From Phytophthora quininea (taxonomy: Eukaryota; Oomycota; Peronosporomycetes; Peronosporales; Peronosporaceae): DNA of 64,000 nucleotides. A program made the position numbers and the translations under genes. Of this stretch, positions 10,436 to 21,900 are shown in pieces (the stretch's first letter is position 1; each line of letters starts with the position of its first letter). The DNA lies in assembly GCA_011947345.1 (NCBI GenBank), contig JAAVTG010000003.1:1-64000 (forward strand), in the 5' to 3' direction. The notes beneath the pieces are model-generated. The model made no database searches. It worked only from the letters and a program-made list of their open reading frames with translations, and had not been told where the DNA came from.

Positions 10436-13321
10436 TCATCGACGATATCGCCCGCCACGCCGATTGCGGCCACCACCACCGTAGCCCTTGTTGTTGTTAG
10501 CAGGTGCGGGGATGGCAGCAAGTGATCCCTACCGGAGTATCTTTGCTGCTGTTGCTGAGGACCAGGACCGTAGCCACCAGGGCCTCTGCTTCCACCCATC
10601 GGCCTGCCACCTCCGCGTTGCTGCTGGAAGTCACCAGGAGGTCCATACGCATATGCATTGTAGTTCTCCCGAGGCGGAGGCTGCTGATGATGATGATACG
10701 GCATCTGCTGCTGAGGCGGTTCCTGGTAATACGGGGCATTCGAATTGCCGTACGGAGAAGGCCCTGGGCCATCTCGAGCGCCTGAGGCAGGCCCCGGACC
10801 TGAGCCATATCGCGACAATGAAGGATCGTAAGCAGCAGCACCAGGTGGAGGGCCCGAGTGCGGCCGCATGGGTTGCTGTGGCTGCTGCTGGTATTGTGCT
10901 TGCTGCGGTTGTTGCTGCTGAGGCCAGCCGCCAGCTCTAGAAGGGCCATCTTGTCCTACAAAGCGATCGCCATCGCGACGGCGTTGACCGTCTTGGGGTC
11001 CACCATAATAGGCAGGCTGCGCGTAGCCCTGTTGTTCTTGCATTGGAGGACCCTGCTGGCCACCATAATCGTTGTAGGGCGGTGCATTTTGCACTCCATA
11101 CGGTTGCTGCTGCTGGAACTGCCGTGGCTGCTGTTGCTGTAACGGTGGCTGCATTCGCTGCGGACCACGGTCATATATGGGCATTGGCTGCTGCTCTTGC
11201 AGTCTAGGAGCTGCCTGTTGTCCAGGAGGGTAGTCGTAACGTGGGAGGGCAACGGCAGCTTGAGGAGGACCGCCTTGCTGAGGCTGGATATCCCACTTCG
11301 AGCGATCGCGCGGGTCCCCCTGCGGATCACCGCGCACATTACCACGAGGATCGCCACGCGGATTACCGCGTGGGTCTCGATCGCGGCGCCGGTTATTGCC
11401 ATTACCGCTCCAGTTTCGATTTCCCCGTGGGTCTTGTCGACCGCCGCCACTAGAACTACGCGCAGTAGAGCGACTGGAGGTAGTCGAGTCTTGGCTGTCT
11501 CGCCGTTGCCTTTGAGAAGGTCGATTAGAGTCTGTGGAAGACGGACCTGCTGCCTTCTTGCTGGTAGACGAAGCCTCAGACGGCTTCGGTTGATTTTCTT
11601 CGCGCCATAACTTCTCAGCTTCCAGGATCAGACCTACAATAGCACGCTACAGCAAAAGTAAACAAAGCAGTACATACACAAGTTAGACTCTCTCAGTGCC
11701 CTTCATGGCGACATCAATCGACCGATAAACACAAACAAACAGCCCACGTACCTGTAAACTGATCGCTTCCGAGTCTGTTGTCACCGCCAACTCTGGTATC
11801 TTCATGTTGTCGAGCGAAATCTGCTGCGCTTTCAGCGCGTTGGCACGATCCATGGCAAAAACGTCGATGAATTGCTGCTGGGACATCTGGCATCGGTTAG
11901 AAAACTCGCGCCGTTGCTCCAAGTGCTGCGTCTTGAGCGCGATAAGCCCGCGTGGGTCTGAAAAGCCATGCTGCATTTCTAGAGCCACATGCCGTGCGAA
12001 TAGCTCGCTGCCCTCCTTCATCTGCATGCCAACCAGTTCTTGCCAGCGATACAGCATCTCTCGGTCGCGAGCACGTTGGTTGTCGCGTAAGTCGCGCACG
12101 CCTTCGAACACGGCGCTATCGCCAAGCACATCAGAAAGCCGCTCTAGAAGCTCGTTGCCAATCTGCTTCTGCGCTTCGCCGTCGCCCACGCTGTCAAAGA
12201 GTAGGTGCGGACAGGTAGCGATCAGCGGCAATGTCTCGGGGATATGCGAGAAGAAAGCTGTGGGCTCTGACGTTGCAGCATTCGCTGGCTGTACCGACCC
12301 AGGCACAATAGTTCTCGGATTGTCCTGCTTTTGCCTTTTGGCATCGCGAGAAAGACGCGGATCAGTCGGTCCTCTCTTCGTGGCACCAGCCACTGCACGG
12401 CCGACACTTTCCACCGCTAGCGGCGATGCTGCGTGCGTGGGTGCTGGGTTGACTTCCCTGTCTTGTCAATAAATGCGACCACCGGGTCCACTAGGGACAC
12501 AGCAGCACCGTTCGCTCCATTCAGATTGCCCTGCTGTGGCTGTAAAGAGCTCGGAATCGCTTGCGGTGCAGTCACTGCAGCACTAGCAGCCGGAGCAACT
12601 GGCGTGGGGCACTACCAATAGATGCAGTCGCAGTAGAAGAACTATCAGGCGTAGCTGCAGCTACTGTCCCATCGGGTGCCGCAGAGGCAGCAGGGATTGA
12701 GGCGTTAGCGCCCTGTGGGAATTTCTCTGGCATGACCTGCTGCTGCAGCATCTCAAGAGTGAGCTTGTTGTCCACATGAGTGCACACAAAGGCGTAGAAT
12801 CTCTGCCAGATGGGCGGGTGCTCCCTCTCGGGGAGCGTCTTCAGTGCCCGCACAAAGATCTTCCTGGCGTTGGAAAACTTTTTGCGCTGCACGCAGAAGT
12901 CTGCGTACTGCAGCCACAGAGCCGTGCTGGAGCCGGCCACGGGGCAGCTTACAGCCCTCTCAAAGACCTTGGTGGCCTGCTTGAACTGGCGTAGCTCCAT
13001 CTCCAACGCCGCGTACTGGCGCCAGAGCGCCACGACAGCGGTGCTGCCTTTGGCGACATTCACAGGGTCGCTCATCGTCTGTACAGCTGCCACCCAGCGA
13101 CTGAGCGTGTCATCTACTTCTTTACGGGCGTCTGCAACCTTCTCATACTGGGGATGCAGCAAACGAGTTAGATTGTGGAGGCTACAGAGGGCGTTAAGAG
13201 GAGAAAGAGGCAGGGATGCAGAGAGAAAAGAGGGGAGAAGAAGAGCACCTACGTTGCTGGCGTGGATCAACGCCTTGGCGCGTGCCACGACGCCCGCGGC
13301 GTCCCAACTCGCGAGGTCCAT
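10436..13321 (-). CDS. HAT-repeat protein with Gln/Pro-rich and RGG C-terminus, 3 exons
   Basis: About 892 residues. Exons are 13253-13321, 11752-13147 and 10436-11646; introns of 105 bp (13148-13252) and 105 bp (11647-11751) have GT-AG ends. The first 160 residues contain helical pairs of the HAT (half-a-TPR) type seen in RNA-processing proteins such as CstF77 and Crooked neck (ALWRQYAALEMELRQF; IWQRFYAFVCTH). A helical middle region is followed by Arg/Asp/Pro-rich DPRGNPRGDPRG repeats, a long Gln/Pro/Tyr/Gly stretch and a terminal GYGGGGRNRRGGRYRR box, which suggests RNA binding in the nucleus. Three one-base gaps in C/G runs (about 12607, 12457 and 10510) were bridged. If the last is not bridged the protein ends at 10381 with a different tail. 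The exact orthologue is not recognised. Confidence 0.75.
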
Positions 13322-13439
13322 CGGGTGGGAATGCGACGCTCGTTTAAGAATATGATTTTCTTAATTACAGTTAAGAAAAAACATATCTGATAAAATAAAA
13401 GGTAGAGTTTTAGGAGGAACCAGAATTCGTTGGCAGCAC

Positions 13440-13560
13440 TTTGACGACCTTGTCGTTATGTTCGATTAAGATTCTGGTCAAGAAGAACATTCCCAATGAA
13501 CTCTTGACTCGCTGCGGCATTCATGGCGACCACATTCAGCTCGAAGCTGGCGCAATTTTC
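13440..13560 (-). pseudogene. Fragment of an M96-like gene C-terminus
   Basis: On the minus strand this stretch reads FELNVVAMNAAASQEFIGNV, closely matching the C-terminal residues of the complete M96-type gene at 17043-18495 (FVLNVEAANATASQELIENV). Only this C-terminal piece is seen; the rest is replaced by the Fanzor relic or decayed. A gene relic about 3.5 kb from its paralogue suggests an old tandem duplication. Confidence 0.55.
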
Positions 13561-13754
13561 CGCTGAGGCTCGTGTGAGAGTAGGGGCTGCGTCATCGACC
13601 GCTACAGACTTCGCTAACACGAGCTCATTCTCTCAAATCAGCTCCTGTAGAGGTTCTATCCGCTTCTCTGTAGCTCGAAACGAGATCATGTTGCTCCTGC
13701 TTTTAGCGAAATCGCATGCACTGCCAGCGATTCTGCACACTTGAACCGAAGGAT

Positions 13755-14770
13755 TTAGGAGGCGACATTCACATCTCGGCTAGCCACGTGGTCGCAGTGC
13801 GGACACTCAAATACGTCCTTGTTCCCAATCTTCAAATGCGGTTGTGAGGAATGCCCACACATCTGAGTGGTGTACATCTCCGACGACACGACCAGCGACT
13901 TGCCCGCCACCTCGCACGTGGCTTTCAACAGCTCTCGGAACTGGAAGTGCTTGAGTCCTAGAAGCATCTTGTTGTACGCGTGGTTGCGCTCGGTGGATTC
14001 CTTCTGCATACGAATTTCAGAAGCATGATGGTGTCGTAGTGCTTGGTGAGGTATGCAGACGTCTGATAATGCAACTCCTTCACACAGGTCCTCATCTTGG
14101 TTGTGGCACAGTCGAACGCTCGCTTGGCTCTCGCGATCGCCCGCCACTGCTTTTCACTGATATGTCCGTGAAGACTCTTGATCCCAGATATATGCCGCTG
14201 AGCTGCTGCAGCTCGACCTCACAGTCGATCCAAGTGCTCTCGATTGCCGTGCCCGATGTGTGTGCGTTAACATCAAGATCCACACCGGACATGACAGCTT
14301 TTAGACCAGTGTCCAGCAGGATAATTCTACCTCGGTTCACACACTCTTGAGGGTGAACTTACTGCGGGATCACAGCGTACCAGAAGCCGTTCTTGAATCT
14401 TGTAGATGATCTTGAGTCTTGGTTCGCACCGGATCGGGATACCCGTCACTTTTGAAAGAGACAACATCACTCTTGGATTGCCCTCTACGTACGTGATCTT
14501 GGCAAACTCCGTATCTTCACAGAAAGTGAAGTAGCAACCGCCACTCTTCCTGGTTTTAAACACCATTTTAAAGCGATCAATGTTGCCGTTCTCTTTGTAC
14601 CTGAACGCGCTTTTGACATTTGACTCAAACATGCGCGGTTTGATGTACCGGTAGCTCTGTGGGGTGTTGAATGCCCACTTTGGAGGTGGCTCCATGCCAT
14701 CAGGATACACTCGCGTTTTACTGGTAGTCTTTGTCACGTACAGATCTCGTAATGCGGTCGCCTTAGACAT
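13755..14770 (-). pseudogene. Fanzor-like (eukaryotic TnpB-related) nuclease, decayed core
   Basis: Fanzors are eukaryotic relatives of IS605 TnpB, RNA-guided DNA nucleases carried by transposons. Reading down the minus strand: MSKATALRDLYV and PPKWAFNTPQSYRYIKPRMF (the helical segment before the nuclease), a beta-rich segment (FKMVFKTRKSGGCYFTF), IILLDTGLKAVMSG (RuvC-I Asp), LSGIYLGSRVFTDIS, then a C-terminal zinc ribbon (MCGHSSQ ... FECPHCDHVASRDVN) with the RuvC-III RDxN. The pieces lie in three frames with stops between, and the first zinc knuckle reads CGHS where CxxC is usual, so it is probably dead. The order and spacing of motifs make the family assignment fairly secure. Confidence 0.75.
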
Positions 14771-14822
14771 GCTAGTCTTCCTGAAACGCGCAACACCTGG
14801 TTATAGGTCCAGCGGCAAGTGA

Positions 14823-16159
14823 TCATGAAGTCGTGCAGTCGTTATCCCTGCTCCGCACTCGGAAACAGTCGGTACTTGCGCGTTCAACAGACCATGACCT
14901 TATCGTTCGACTGCATTGTCGAGAGAAGGTGCTTAGCCGAAGTGATGTCGTCTGCGTTTGCTGCCGCATTGCATTTGAGAACATTGGTGGCCCCTTGATG
15001 TTGGAGATAGGTCTTGATCGCTCGGTCTTCGTGTCGAACGCCAAAACCTTCTTGGCATGCTTGATGTCGTCTGGAAACCACATTCTCGTGTGAGGAAAGT
15101 CCCCAGGCTCTTGCAGAGCATGTTGTCGTGGTGCCGAGTTTGACTGCGTTTGGAAGCAGTGCCAGGAGTTGGGGTGCATGACGTCTGTTGGTGACATCAA
15201 CGTCTCAAGAGTACTTGTATCAAAAGTCTGCTTCAGCTGACGGCGGCGCTCCTGCGAAAGCTTTGCCAGAAGTGGACGGTACTCTTTAGCGTGTCGACGC
15301 AACACGTGGGCTACCAGCCGTAAAAGTATCTTGTCGAAACGAGATTGGACGGCCTTGTCCGTCGACGCCGTCAGGTCTTCTCTCTCTTGAACACCCCGAG
15401 ATCGAGCAAGCGATCCTCCAGCTCGGAGTGTTCCGTGATAGCGAGCGTTTGCAATGTCATCCGGCCGACCTTTCTCCAGCAAATGACAGCTCCCATCCGA
15501 ACATCAAGGCGTGTCTTGGCATCGGCGACGTGCACGAACACCAGGACTCGAATTTGTTGCATCGCGTTCCGGTTACTCGTGTGAAGCTGAGCCCATCGAT
15601 TAGACCGTCATCGGCTCTTGGCACGGATGGACGAGGATGGCGGCTTGGGAATGCTAACATCCTGCGGTCGTTTGCGTGTACGAGAAGATTGCGCCGACAT
15701 GCTTGCGGTCGACGGGGCAAAACCGTAACTAAGATAACAGTTTGACACCTTCGTCTCGAGCTGCCTTTGTAAACCATGAAGTGATAGCTGGGTGTAATGT
15801 TTCTGTCGAAATCGCTTCTGTGCAGGGTGCGTGGATACGTCCCTATCGACTGTTGCCGCGGTCCTCAACTCGTGTGCATCAACGATGGAGCGGACAAAGG
15901 CCTTCTCGTGGCGATTTTTATCGCGCTGCTCATGGACTTTCAATTGCCACTGCCATGTTCTGTAACCTTGTTCACAAGGCCGTAATAGCCAGACTCGTTT
16001 CACTACACGCAGCTGGACTCTGTTGGGACAAGTTGCCTTATTGTGTCCGTCAGCTACCAAGCTGTAGAGACAAGCAGGCGACGCAATCGTTGTGTCCGAC
16101 GAGGACAGCTGGGGGCGAAAATTGTGTTGTTGTACACCGGTGCATTTGAGTGAATGCAT
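14823..16159 (-). other. Possible N-terminal or companion part of the Fanzor element
   Basis: Broken minus-strand open frames (14823-15482, 15457-15777, 15608-16159) lie directly upstream of the Fanzor core. They are polar, Arg-rich and show no domain I recognise. They may encode the longer N-terminus found in some Fanzor proteins, or be an unrelated decayed gene. No intact gene is present in this stretch. Confidence 0.3.
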
Positions 16160-16720
16160 GTCGAGTCCACCAGGACTGCCTGTCGCTCCGATTGAGAGGC
16201 TGGTAGGCCTTGAGCAAGAACGAGCTAGCTAGAACTAGACTCAAGATCTCGCCCACTTTACAATTTGCCAAGGATCTATGACATTCGTAAATTTTGCTAC
16301 TACTTGTGCGAGTTTGCCCCGGTATTGCTGGTGTCCTCTTACAAGTTCCGTGCTTCAACACCCCGGGTATACAGTGGGCAGACCACTTGTTGGCTAAGCA
16401 CAATAAGGTGGCTCATTACCGCAAATAAACGAGCTGAGTGCTCTACAAAATGTGCAGTACAACTTTGACAACCTGTCTGAGGCCCTCACAAAGCTTGGTC
16501 TTTCAAATGAGCCCATTTAAGTGTGGAACTGCGACGATACCGGCATCACTGCTCAAGGTATCTGCGATGAACGAGTAATTTGTCCCAAAGGCAAATGAGC
16601 AGCGATCGTAAACAACACGGTCGGGAACGCACCAGCCCCTATCCAACCCAGTCACACTACACTATCACTCGATGATAATTCCCCATTTCGACGGGCAACC
16701 TGTTGATACTCGGACACAAG
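16160..16720 (+). pseudogene. Decayed DDE transposase (pogo/Tc1-type) fragment
   Basis: Around 16440-16600 the plus strand encodes NVQYNFDNLSEALTKLGL, then VWNCDDTGITAQGICDERV and ICPKG, with a stop between and after. The W-N-x-D-x-TG core followed by a short Gln/Gly stretch is the first catalytic Asp region of pogo/jerky-type DDE transposases. Upstream, frames are broken by several stops. It is a dead transposon remnant; no terminal repeats were identified. Confidence 0.55.
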
Positions 16721-17042
16721 CTACGTTGAGCTGGACTTGGACACATTGAACGTCGTGCACTTGTCCCTAGAGATGATCCTAGCGCCGCACATGCAAAAGC
16801 GATCCAAAAGCAACTTTGTAGTTGAACAAGTGTCGGGCGGCGACTTGTTTTACCACGCGGACATGCTTCAAGAAAACCAAGCAAATCTTGCGCGGGGCCA
16901 ACGTCAACGATGTAGTCACCTCCGGGATTAGGTCGTCGATTTTCTTCCTGGAACTTATGTAAACATGAATTTTGTATTGAGTCGTTAGGTGGCCCATGAT
17001 AGCCGAGCGTTTGACGAACTTGTTGCTGCTGGAGTTGGCTGG

Positions 17043-18495
17043 CTAGACCACAGGTTCCAAGTTTGATTTACTTGCCAGTTTCTGGTCGAGAAGCACGTTC
17101 TCAATGAGCTCCTGACTGGCAGTGGCGTTGGCTGCCTCCACGTTCAGCACGAAGTTGGTAAAGTGACCGGCAGAAGTACGCTCAATGGATCGCCCCACAA
17201 TCATCTGCGGTAGCAACAGCGTGCACATCTGTACAATGGAATAGTTATCTTCTGCTGGTGCGATCACCACATAGCCCTTCTCCACAAAACCGAACTTGGA
17301 GAAGGGAGAGTCCTTGTGTGGCAGACCATGTCCTCTCCCCACCCAGACAACGACCTGACGGCCAGACTCCACAAAACGCCGCACAACCTGCTTCTCGCGA
17401 AATTTGGCGCACTTGCTGTCGTCCGTGTTTTCCATCGTAAAGCTTCCAGCACAACGTCGGCGGACTCGAGGCCGCTCTGTTGCAATACACAAAATTGCAC
17501 TTAGAAATACTGAAGAGCATGGAAAACACGTTGCCTAAACATACCGTCGTTGCGTTCTCGTACACTTGGCCATGGTGCTTGTCGTTGCCTCTGAAGTGGT
17601 TCCACACGGCGGCTGCTACAGCCTCAAAGCCGAACGGGAAAATTTTGGTCGCATGGACATCAAGATACACTCCGTTGTCGTCTTCGCGCATTCGTGCGTC
17701 TTGTTGGGAAATCTCAGAACCCATGAGTCCATTGGTAGTGAACACGCTGTCCAGCTCAGCGTAAGTTCTGTCCACGCTCTCGAGAAGAGCTCTAAACGCC
17801 GGCACATCGTCGAATAATGACAGAGTAGACCCCTGTACGCTGAAGAAAGCAGTCGAGTGGAGGCTTTCTGAGCATTTAGCCGCCTGCTTCTGAAGCCGTT
17901 TCCGCAGCAAAATCTGCATGCTTTTCGCCATTTTCACTTGATTCTCAAGCACGAGTTTCAGCCTGGCGTTCTCTCGTTCCGATTTGTCTCTTCGTTTTTG
18001 CTGGCGCGCAGCAATCCCTTTCCAGACTTGAGGTGTTCTCTGCGTATTTGCTGACTGCATGGCAGTCGACTTTTCTTGGACCACACTTGTGTCCTGACGC
18101 CGACGTTGCAGCAGTCTCAACTCCAGCTGCAGTTGTTCCACTTTCACTCTTAGATAAGCGAGCTCGTGCTTGCGTTCGTCGCGTGCTCGGTTCGGGTTGG
18201 CTTGGGGTCGTCGTCTAGTCCTCTTCTTACATGATCTCGTTTTGGGGGCATTGGAGCTTGATGGCGATGGTTCCAGTATGACTTGCAGCAATGCAGAGGA
18301 ACCGTCGGTATCGTCTGGGAGTACTGCGTCTACCGTCAACTGGTTTAGGCCGAGGTCTAAGGAGATAGATAAGGTGTCTGTTCCAGTAGACGGCGGCACA
18401 GTGCTGGCGTCTGGTGGTGGTGGGGACTCTGTAGCTGCGTCTACGAAGGCCAACGCCGCCTCCAGCGTCTCCTCGTCGTCCAGCAGCAGCGACAT
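17043..18495 (-). CDS. M96 mating-specific-type protein: bZIP-like coiled coil plus START-like domain, 2 exons
   Basis: About 461 residues. An acidic N-terminus is followed by a basic stretch (KKRTRRRPQANPNRARDERK) and a leucine-rich coiled coil (about residues 95-140 and 165-220, with WKGIAARQQKRRDKSERENA), then a C-terminal region of the kind annotated as the M96 mating-specific family in Phytophthora, START-like in predicted character. These proteins are expanded in Phytophthora; a DNA-binding or regulatory role is inferred only. Exon 1 is 17545-18495; a 68 bp GT-AG intron lies at 17477-17544; exon 2 is 17043-17476. A T-run at about 17440 seems to lack one T, needed to join the exon to the ENTDDSKCAKFREK frame. 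Confidence 0.75.
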
Positions 18496-18614
18496 CTGTA
18501 ATTATGACGTAGTTTGTACACACAATACACATTCAAATCGCGCTCGCTGCGCTTACTTGCTTTCACGCTACGCTACGTTCATGTGAGAGATAGTTGATTC
18601 TACTGCGCTCTCGA

Positions 18615-19991
18615 CTACGCTTTCGGGGACACCGTGCCGGCGGTGTTGGAGCCCTGCAACGTGTTGAAGTTGATTCCGGTTTCCGAGCCCGTGTAGGCGG
18701 CGTCGGTGCTGGAGCTCTCGGCAATATCGAGAGAGCCGCACTCCGAGTCATCCTCGGCAATGTCGAGCGAACCGCACTCCGAATCCTCCTCAGCCACGTC
18801 GAGAGAGCCGCAGTCTGACTGAACGTAGCTGGCCGTCTCGGCATCACCAGCCACTGACGACGCAATGGTTGGCGTTGAGGTGGAAGTCGTTGAGGTTCCG
18901 GTTGTCGATGCCGATGTCCCAGTTGTCGAGGTGCCCGTTGACGAAGTTCCAGTCGTCGAGGTTCCGATAGAAGTGTTTCCAGTAGTTGAGGTGCTCGTTG
19001 ACGAGGTTCCAGTTGTTGATGTCGAGGTGCCGGTGGATGTTCCGGTGGATGTTCCGGTGGATTCGCCGGTGCCGTCGCCAGCTACGTCGAGTGACCCGCA
19101 GTCCGACTCATCCGAGCCGGCTACATCCAGAGATCCGCAGTCAGACTCATCCGACCCAGCGATGTCAAGTGAGCCGCAGTCCGAGTCCTCGGCCTCGGCA
19201 GCAGTACTGGAGGCGGTGGTGGTACTAGCTGTAGTGGCCGACGGAGTGGCCGTCGTGGCGGGGGCTGTCGTCGTGCTAGCAGATGAAGTGGCCGTCGGGG
19301 CCGTAGTGGTCGTTGACGGAGCAGTCGTCGCGGTAGTTGTCGTCGTGAAAGTAGAGCCCGACGACGTGGTGGTGGCCGTCGCCACCGTGGTGCCATTCAC
19401 TGAGCCAGTAAGCGGGACGCAGTTGATGTACACTTGCCACGGCAGACCGTGTAGAGCGATCCAGTAGGCCGTGAGACGCGAGGCACTCTTGCACTTGGAG
19501 ACGTCGTAGGGCCACTGGGACGGAGACTCTGGGTAGTTGACGGCGCAGTTGTCGTCCTGGAAGGCGAGCGTGTCGTCGCACCAAACCTCGCACGGGCCGT
19601 CGTGGCCTTCAGTCAGTTGGTTCCACTCGACGTACTGGGACGGGAGGTCGCGGGCCGTGCCGTTGGCGAGCGAGAAACCGCACTCGAGTGTGGCGGTGCC
19701 GAACGGGGACAATGTCTGCACTTCTCCAGTCTTGTCCACCAAATCTTTGAGCGACGTGTACGAGCTCTCGTTGAAGGCGGTCCAGTAGGCCTCCGTGTTG
19801 AACTCTGGGGCCGTCGAGTACGACATGCCGTCTGGGCACGGCAGGTACGTCTGGCCCGCGATGGTGGCGGCGAAGTTGTTGGTGGCCCAGGACACCGGCC
19901 AGGTTGGCATCGGGTCGATCATGTAGCTGTGCGCATTGACGTGCGCCAGGGTCGCGGCGACCACCAAAGCGGTGAATGAGCAGGACACCAT
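18615..19991 (-). CDS. AA17 LPMO with type B (CGSLD-repeat) tail, locus 1
   Basis: 458 residues, unbroken. A 20-residue signal peptide ends ..HVNA and is followed by His (HSYMIDPMPTW), which would be the N-terminal copper ligand of the histidine brace. The catalytic domain contains CGFSLANGTARDLP, GHDGPCEVWCDD and LPWQVYINC, the conserved blocks seen in every cluster member; AA17 enzymes are secreted copper monooxygenases known from oomycetes and active on pectin. After about residue 220 there is a long Thr/Ser linker with six [DS]-[DE]-CGSLD-[IV]-A repeats in two blocks of three, ending TGINFNTLQGSNTAGTVSPKA. It is the only HSYM-type enzyme here with a type B tail; all others of that type have type A. 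ATG at 19991 fits the signal peptide. Confidence 0.92.
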   Translation of the reverse strand: MVSCSFTALVVAATLAHVNAHSYMIDPMPTWPVSWATNNFAATIAGQTYLPCPDGMSYSTAPEFNTEAYWTAFNESSYTSLKDLVDKTGEVQTLSPFGTATLECGFSLANGTARDLPSQYVEWNQLTEGHDGPCEVWCDDTLAFQDDNCAVNYPESPSQWPYDVSKCKSASRLTAYWIALHGLPWQVYINCVPLTGSVNGTTVATATTTSSGSTFTTTTTATTAPSTTTTAPTATSSASTTTAPATTATPSATTASTTTASSTAAEAEDSDCGSLDIAGSDESDCGSLDVAGSDESDCGSLDVAGDGTGESTGTSTGTSTGTSTSTTGTSSTSTSTTGNTSIGTSTTGTSSTGTSTTGTSASTTGTSTTSTSTPTIASSVAGDAETASYVQSDCGSLDVAEEDSECGSLDIAEDDSECGSLDIAESSSTDAAYTGSETGINFNTLQGSNTAGTVSPKA

Positions 19992-20114
19992 TGTTCGTAA
20001 GCTTTGTCGGCGTTGCGGGACCCGCGGAAATCGAGGAATGAAGAGTGCTCCGGGGCAGTAGTCGAAAGCTCGACTGTCCGAGGGAAAGGTGCGCGTGAAT
20101 GGCGTTGCGCTGTC

Positions 20115-20145
20115 TGGCCTCGAGGAAGATGCATAATGAAAGCTC
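20115..20145 (-). promoter_or_regulatory. Oomycete initiator-like element upstream of locus 1
   Basis: On the minus strand the sequence reads GAGCTTTCATTATGCATCTTCC, about 130 bp before the ATG at 19991. It resembles the oomycete initiator (TCATT followed by CA-rich and T-rich bases). Assignment is by similarity only. Confidence 0.4.
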
Positions 20146-20206
20146 GAGAACACCGGACCGCGTAGGTTACCGCCGGCTTGCTGCGGCTTGGTAAAGGCAC
20201 GCGGAA

Positions 20207-20233
20207 GGATCACCACGACTAACATCACGACAA
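20207..20233 (+). repeat. 27-bp dispersed repeat, copy 1
   Basis: GGATCACCACGACTAACATC plus seven more bases occurs here, inverted at 21444-21470 and again at about 48370-48396, with one mismatch. All copies lie in intergenic DNA next to cluster genes. Nothing else was recognised in 19992-20500 apart from promoter sequence. Confidence 0.75.
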
Positions 20234-20504
20234 CCTACATTTACTTTTTTATTCTGCCGCAACAGATGCCCGACTACAGTGCGCCAGGCTCATTTTCTAT
20301 CGCTAATCGCGGCCAAGATGGTTGTGGGTCCATTTCATCGGTGCCTTGAAACTCGGTGCGTTCAGTCTAAAGTCTCCTGTAGATCCCTGTTCAACTAGAC
20401 GACAGCATTTTTTTTTCAAACGTGTCATGGTGATAATGCGGAAGTTAGCGCGGGCTCTGACGAAACGATCGACTGGTAAGCCCTTGCTACCTCGGGAACC
20501 AAGA

Positions 20505-21254
20505 CTAACGGGGTTCCTCCAATACTTGGAACTCAGGCGGTTCAGCCAACACGTGGAACTCGGGAGGTTCGACCAATAGCTGGAACAATGGAGGTAACAA
20601 CGGTGGTAACACGTGGAACACTGGGGGTGGAAACACAGACAGCTCGTCGACGAAGAACACTAGTGGTTCAGATAACACGCAGCAAGTATCTCAAGGCGAG
20701 GTAGGCGGTGAAGCCAACACTAAGGTCGCTGGCGAGGCCGACTCGGAGTGCGGATCTCTTGAAATGGCCGAAGACTCCGAGTGCGGTTCCCTCGATATGG
20801 CCGAAGACTCCGAGTGCGGTTCCCTCGAGATGGCTGAAAACGACTCGGAGTGCGGTTCCCTCGAGATGGCCGAGAGCAGCAATGGAGACCAGAACAGCGG
20901 CGATCAAAACAACGGTGGTTCGTCCAACAATAAGAACAACGGTGGTTCATCCAACAACCAGAACAATGGCGGCGACCAAAACAATGGCGATTCTTCCAAC
21001 ACCTGGAACAACGGCGGGTCCTCTAAGACCTGGAACAACGGTGGCTCCAACACTGGGAACAAAGGCGGGTCTTCCAACAACCACAACAATGGCGGCAACA
21101 CCTGGAACACGGGGAACACTGGAAGTTCCACCACTCAACAGGACTCCGGGAACACAGGCGACAACCAGAAGTACACTGGGTCGCAGACGGACATCGATTT
21201 CAGCACGTTCCAAGGCCAGGGGATACGAACGCGGGTACGGTGGCGCCTCAGTAG
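20505..21254 (+). pseudogene. 5'-truncated copy of the CGSLE-repeat secreted protein
   Basis: Nearly identical to the 3' two thirds of the complete gene at 48585-49710 (minus), but lacking the signal peptide, RMLR segment and first repeat block; homology starts abruptly at about 20505. It keeps the Asn/Trp/Gly/Ser-rich spacer, four DSECGSL-[ED]-MAE repeats (20730-20880), a second Asn/Gly-rich spacer and the GSQTDIDFSTFQGQ end. The natural stop (CAG TAG) at 21254 needs one extra G in the run at about 21223. With no start or secretion signal it is probably a pseudogene created at a duplication breakpoint. An internal ATG at 20764 could only make a cytosolic peptide. Confidence 0.8.
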
Positions 21255-21900
21255 AGACCTGAACCCGGGGCCCTCCAATTTTACGTGAGTGTAGCGTACA
21301 CGTGACGAAAGACCAAGCACCGCACGGCGGGCGATTAACGTCGAATATCTGTTGCTGTAACGTCGCCGTAGCTCATGTGTTCCATGCCTTTAGACCAGTG
21401 TGAAGTGCTCGATTTGCCAAGGGTAGTAACTCGAACATACAGCTTGTCATGATGTTAGTCGTGGTGATCCGCTGGCCATGACTAGCAAGGCTCAACGTAG
21501 TGCTCTACCTAATCAATATGAACTGCACATAACCGGAAAGGCGTCCCGGGAAAAATGAAATGGAGTTTGGGTATGTTTACCTGGGACACGAGGACTATGG
21601 CGCCATCGACAGAAGATCGAAGTACGAGGCTCAAAGCAGTTCTAGATCCGGCGCCTTGAATCCAATTAGACGACACCGGCTGCACTGGCACTGATGATAA
21701 GTCTCTGAAGTGGTATTGAAACACGCGCTCTGACGAAACGATCGTAAGCCTCTGGAACCAAGACCAAGACAGCAACTATCGTAGTTCTTCAGACACCCAC
21801 ATATATTGGATTCAGCTGGGCTCACCTCAACGCTGCCAGCTCCATGCCACGATGCTTCGTACGCTACGCTACTCAAAAAGGGTCTGGTTCTCCGATACAT

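Noticed and set aside
10488..11610. Several plus-strand frames, Leu/Arg-rich
   Set aside because: Antisense of the CAG-rich Gln/Pro region of the HAT/RGG protein.
13523..13744. 73-codon plus-strand frame ending in a hydrophobic segment
   Set aside because: Overlaps the antisense M96-like fragment and has no recognisable content.
18865..19467. 200-codon Val/Pro-rich plus-strand frame
   Set aside because: Exact antisense of the Thr/Ser/Asp linker of LPMO locus 1; the periodic VPVVEVP pattern is the complement of Thr/Ser codons. The same applies to 57258-57695 minus, 22279-22797 plus and 31395-31793 plus.
21873..21900. CPRRSRCIGEPDPF as a Cys-rich C-terminus of locus 2
   Set aside because: Arises from the apparent gap at about 21926; the other frame gives the GTVSPQK ending shared by the family.
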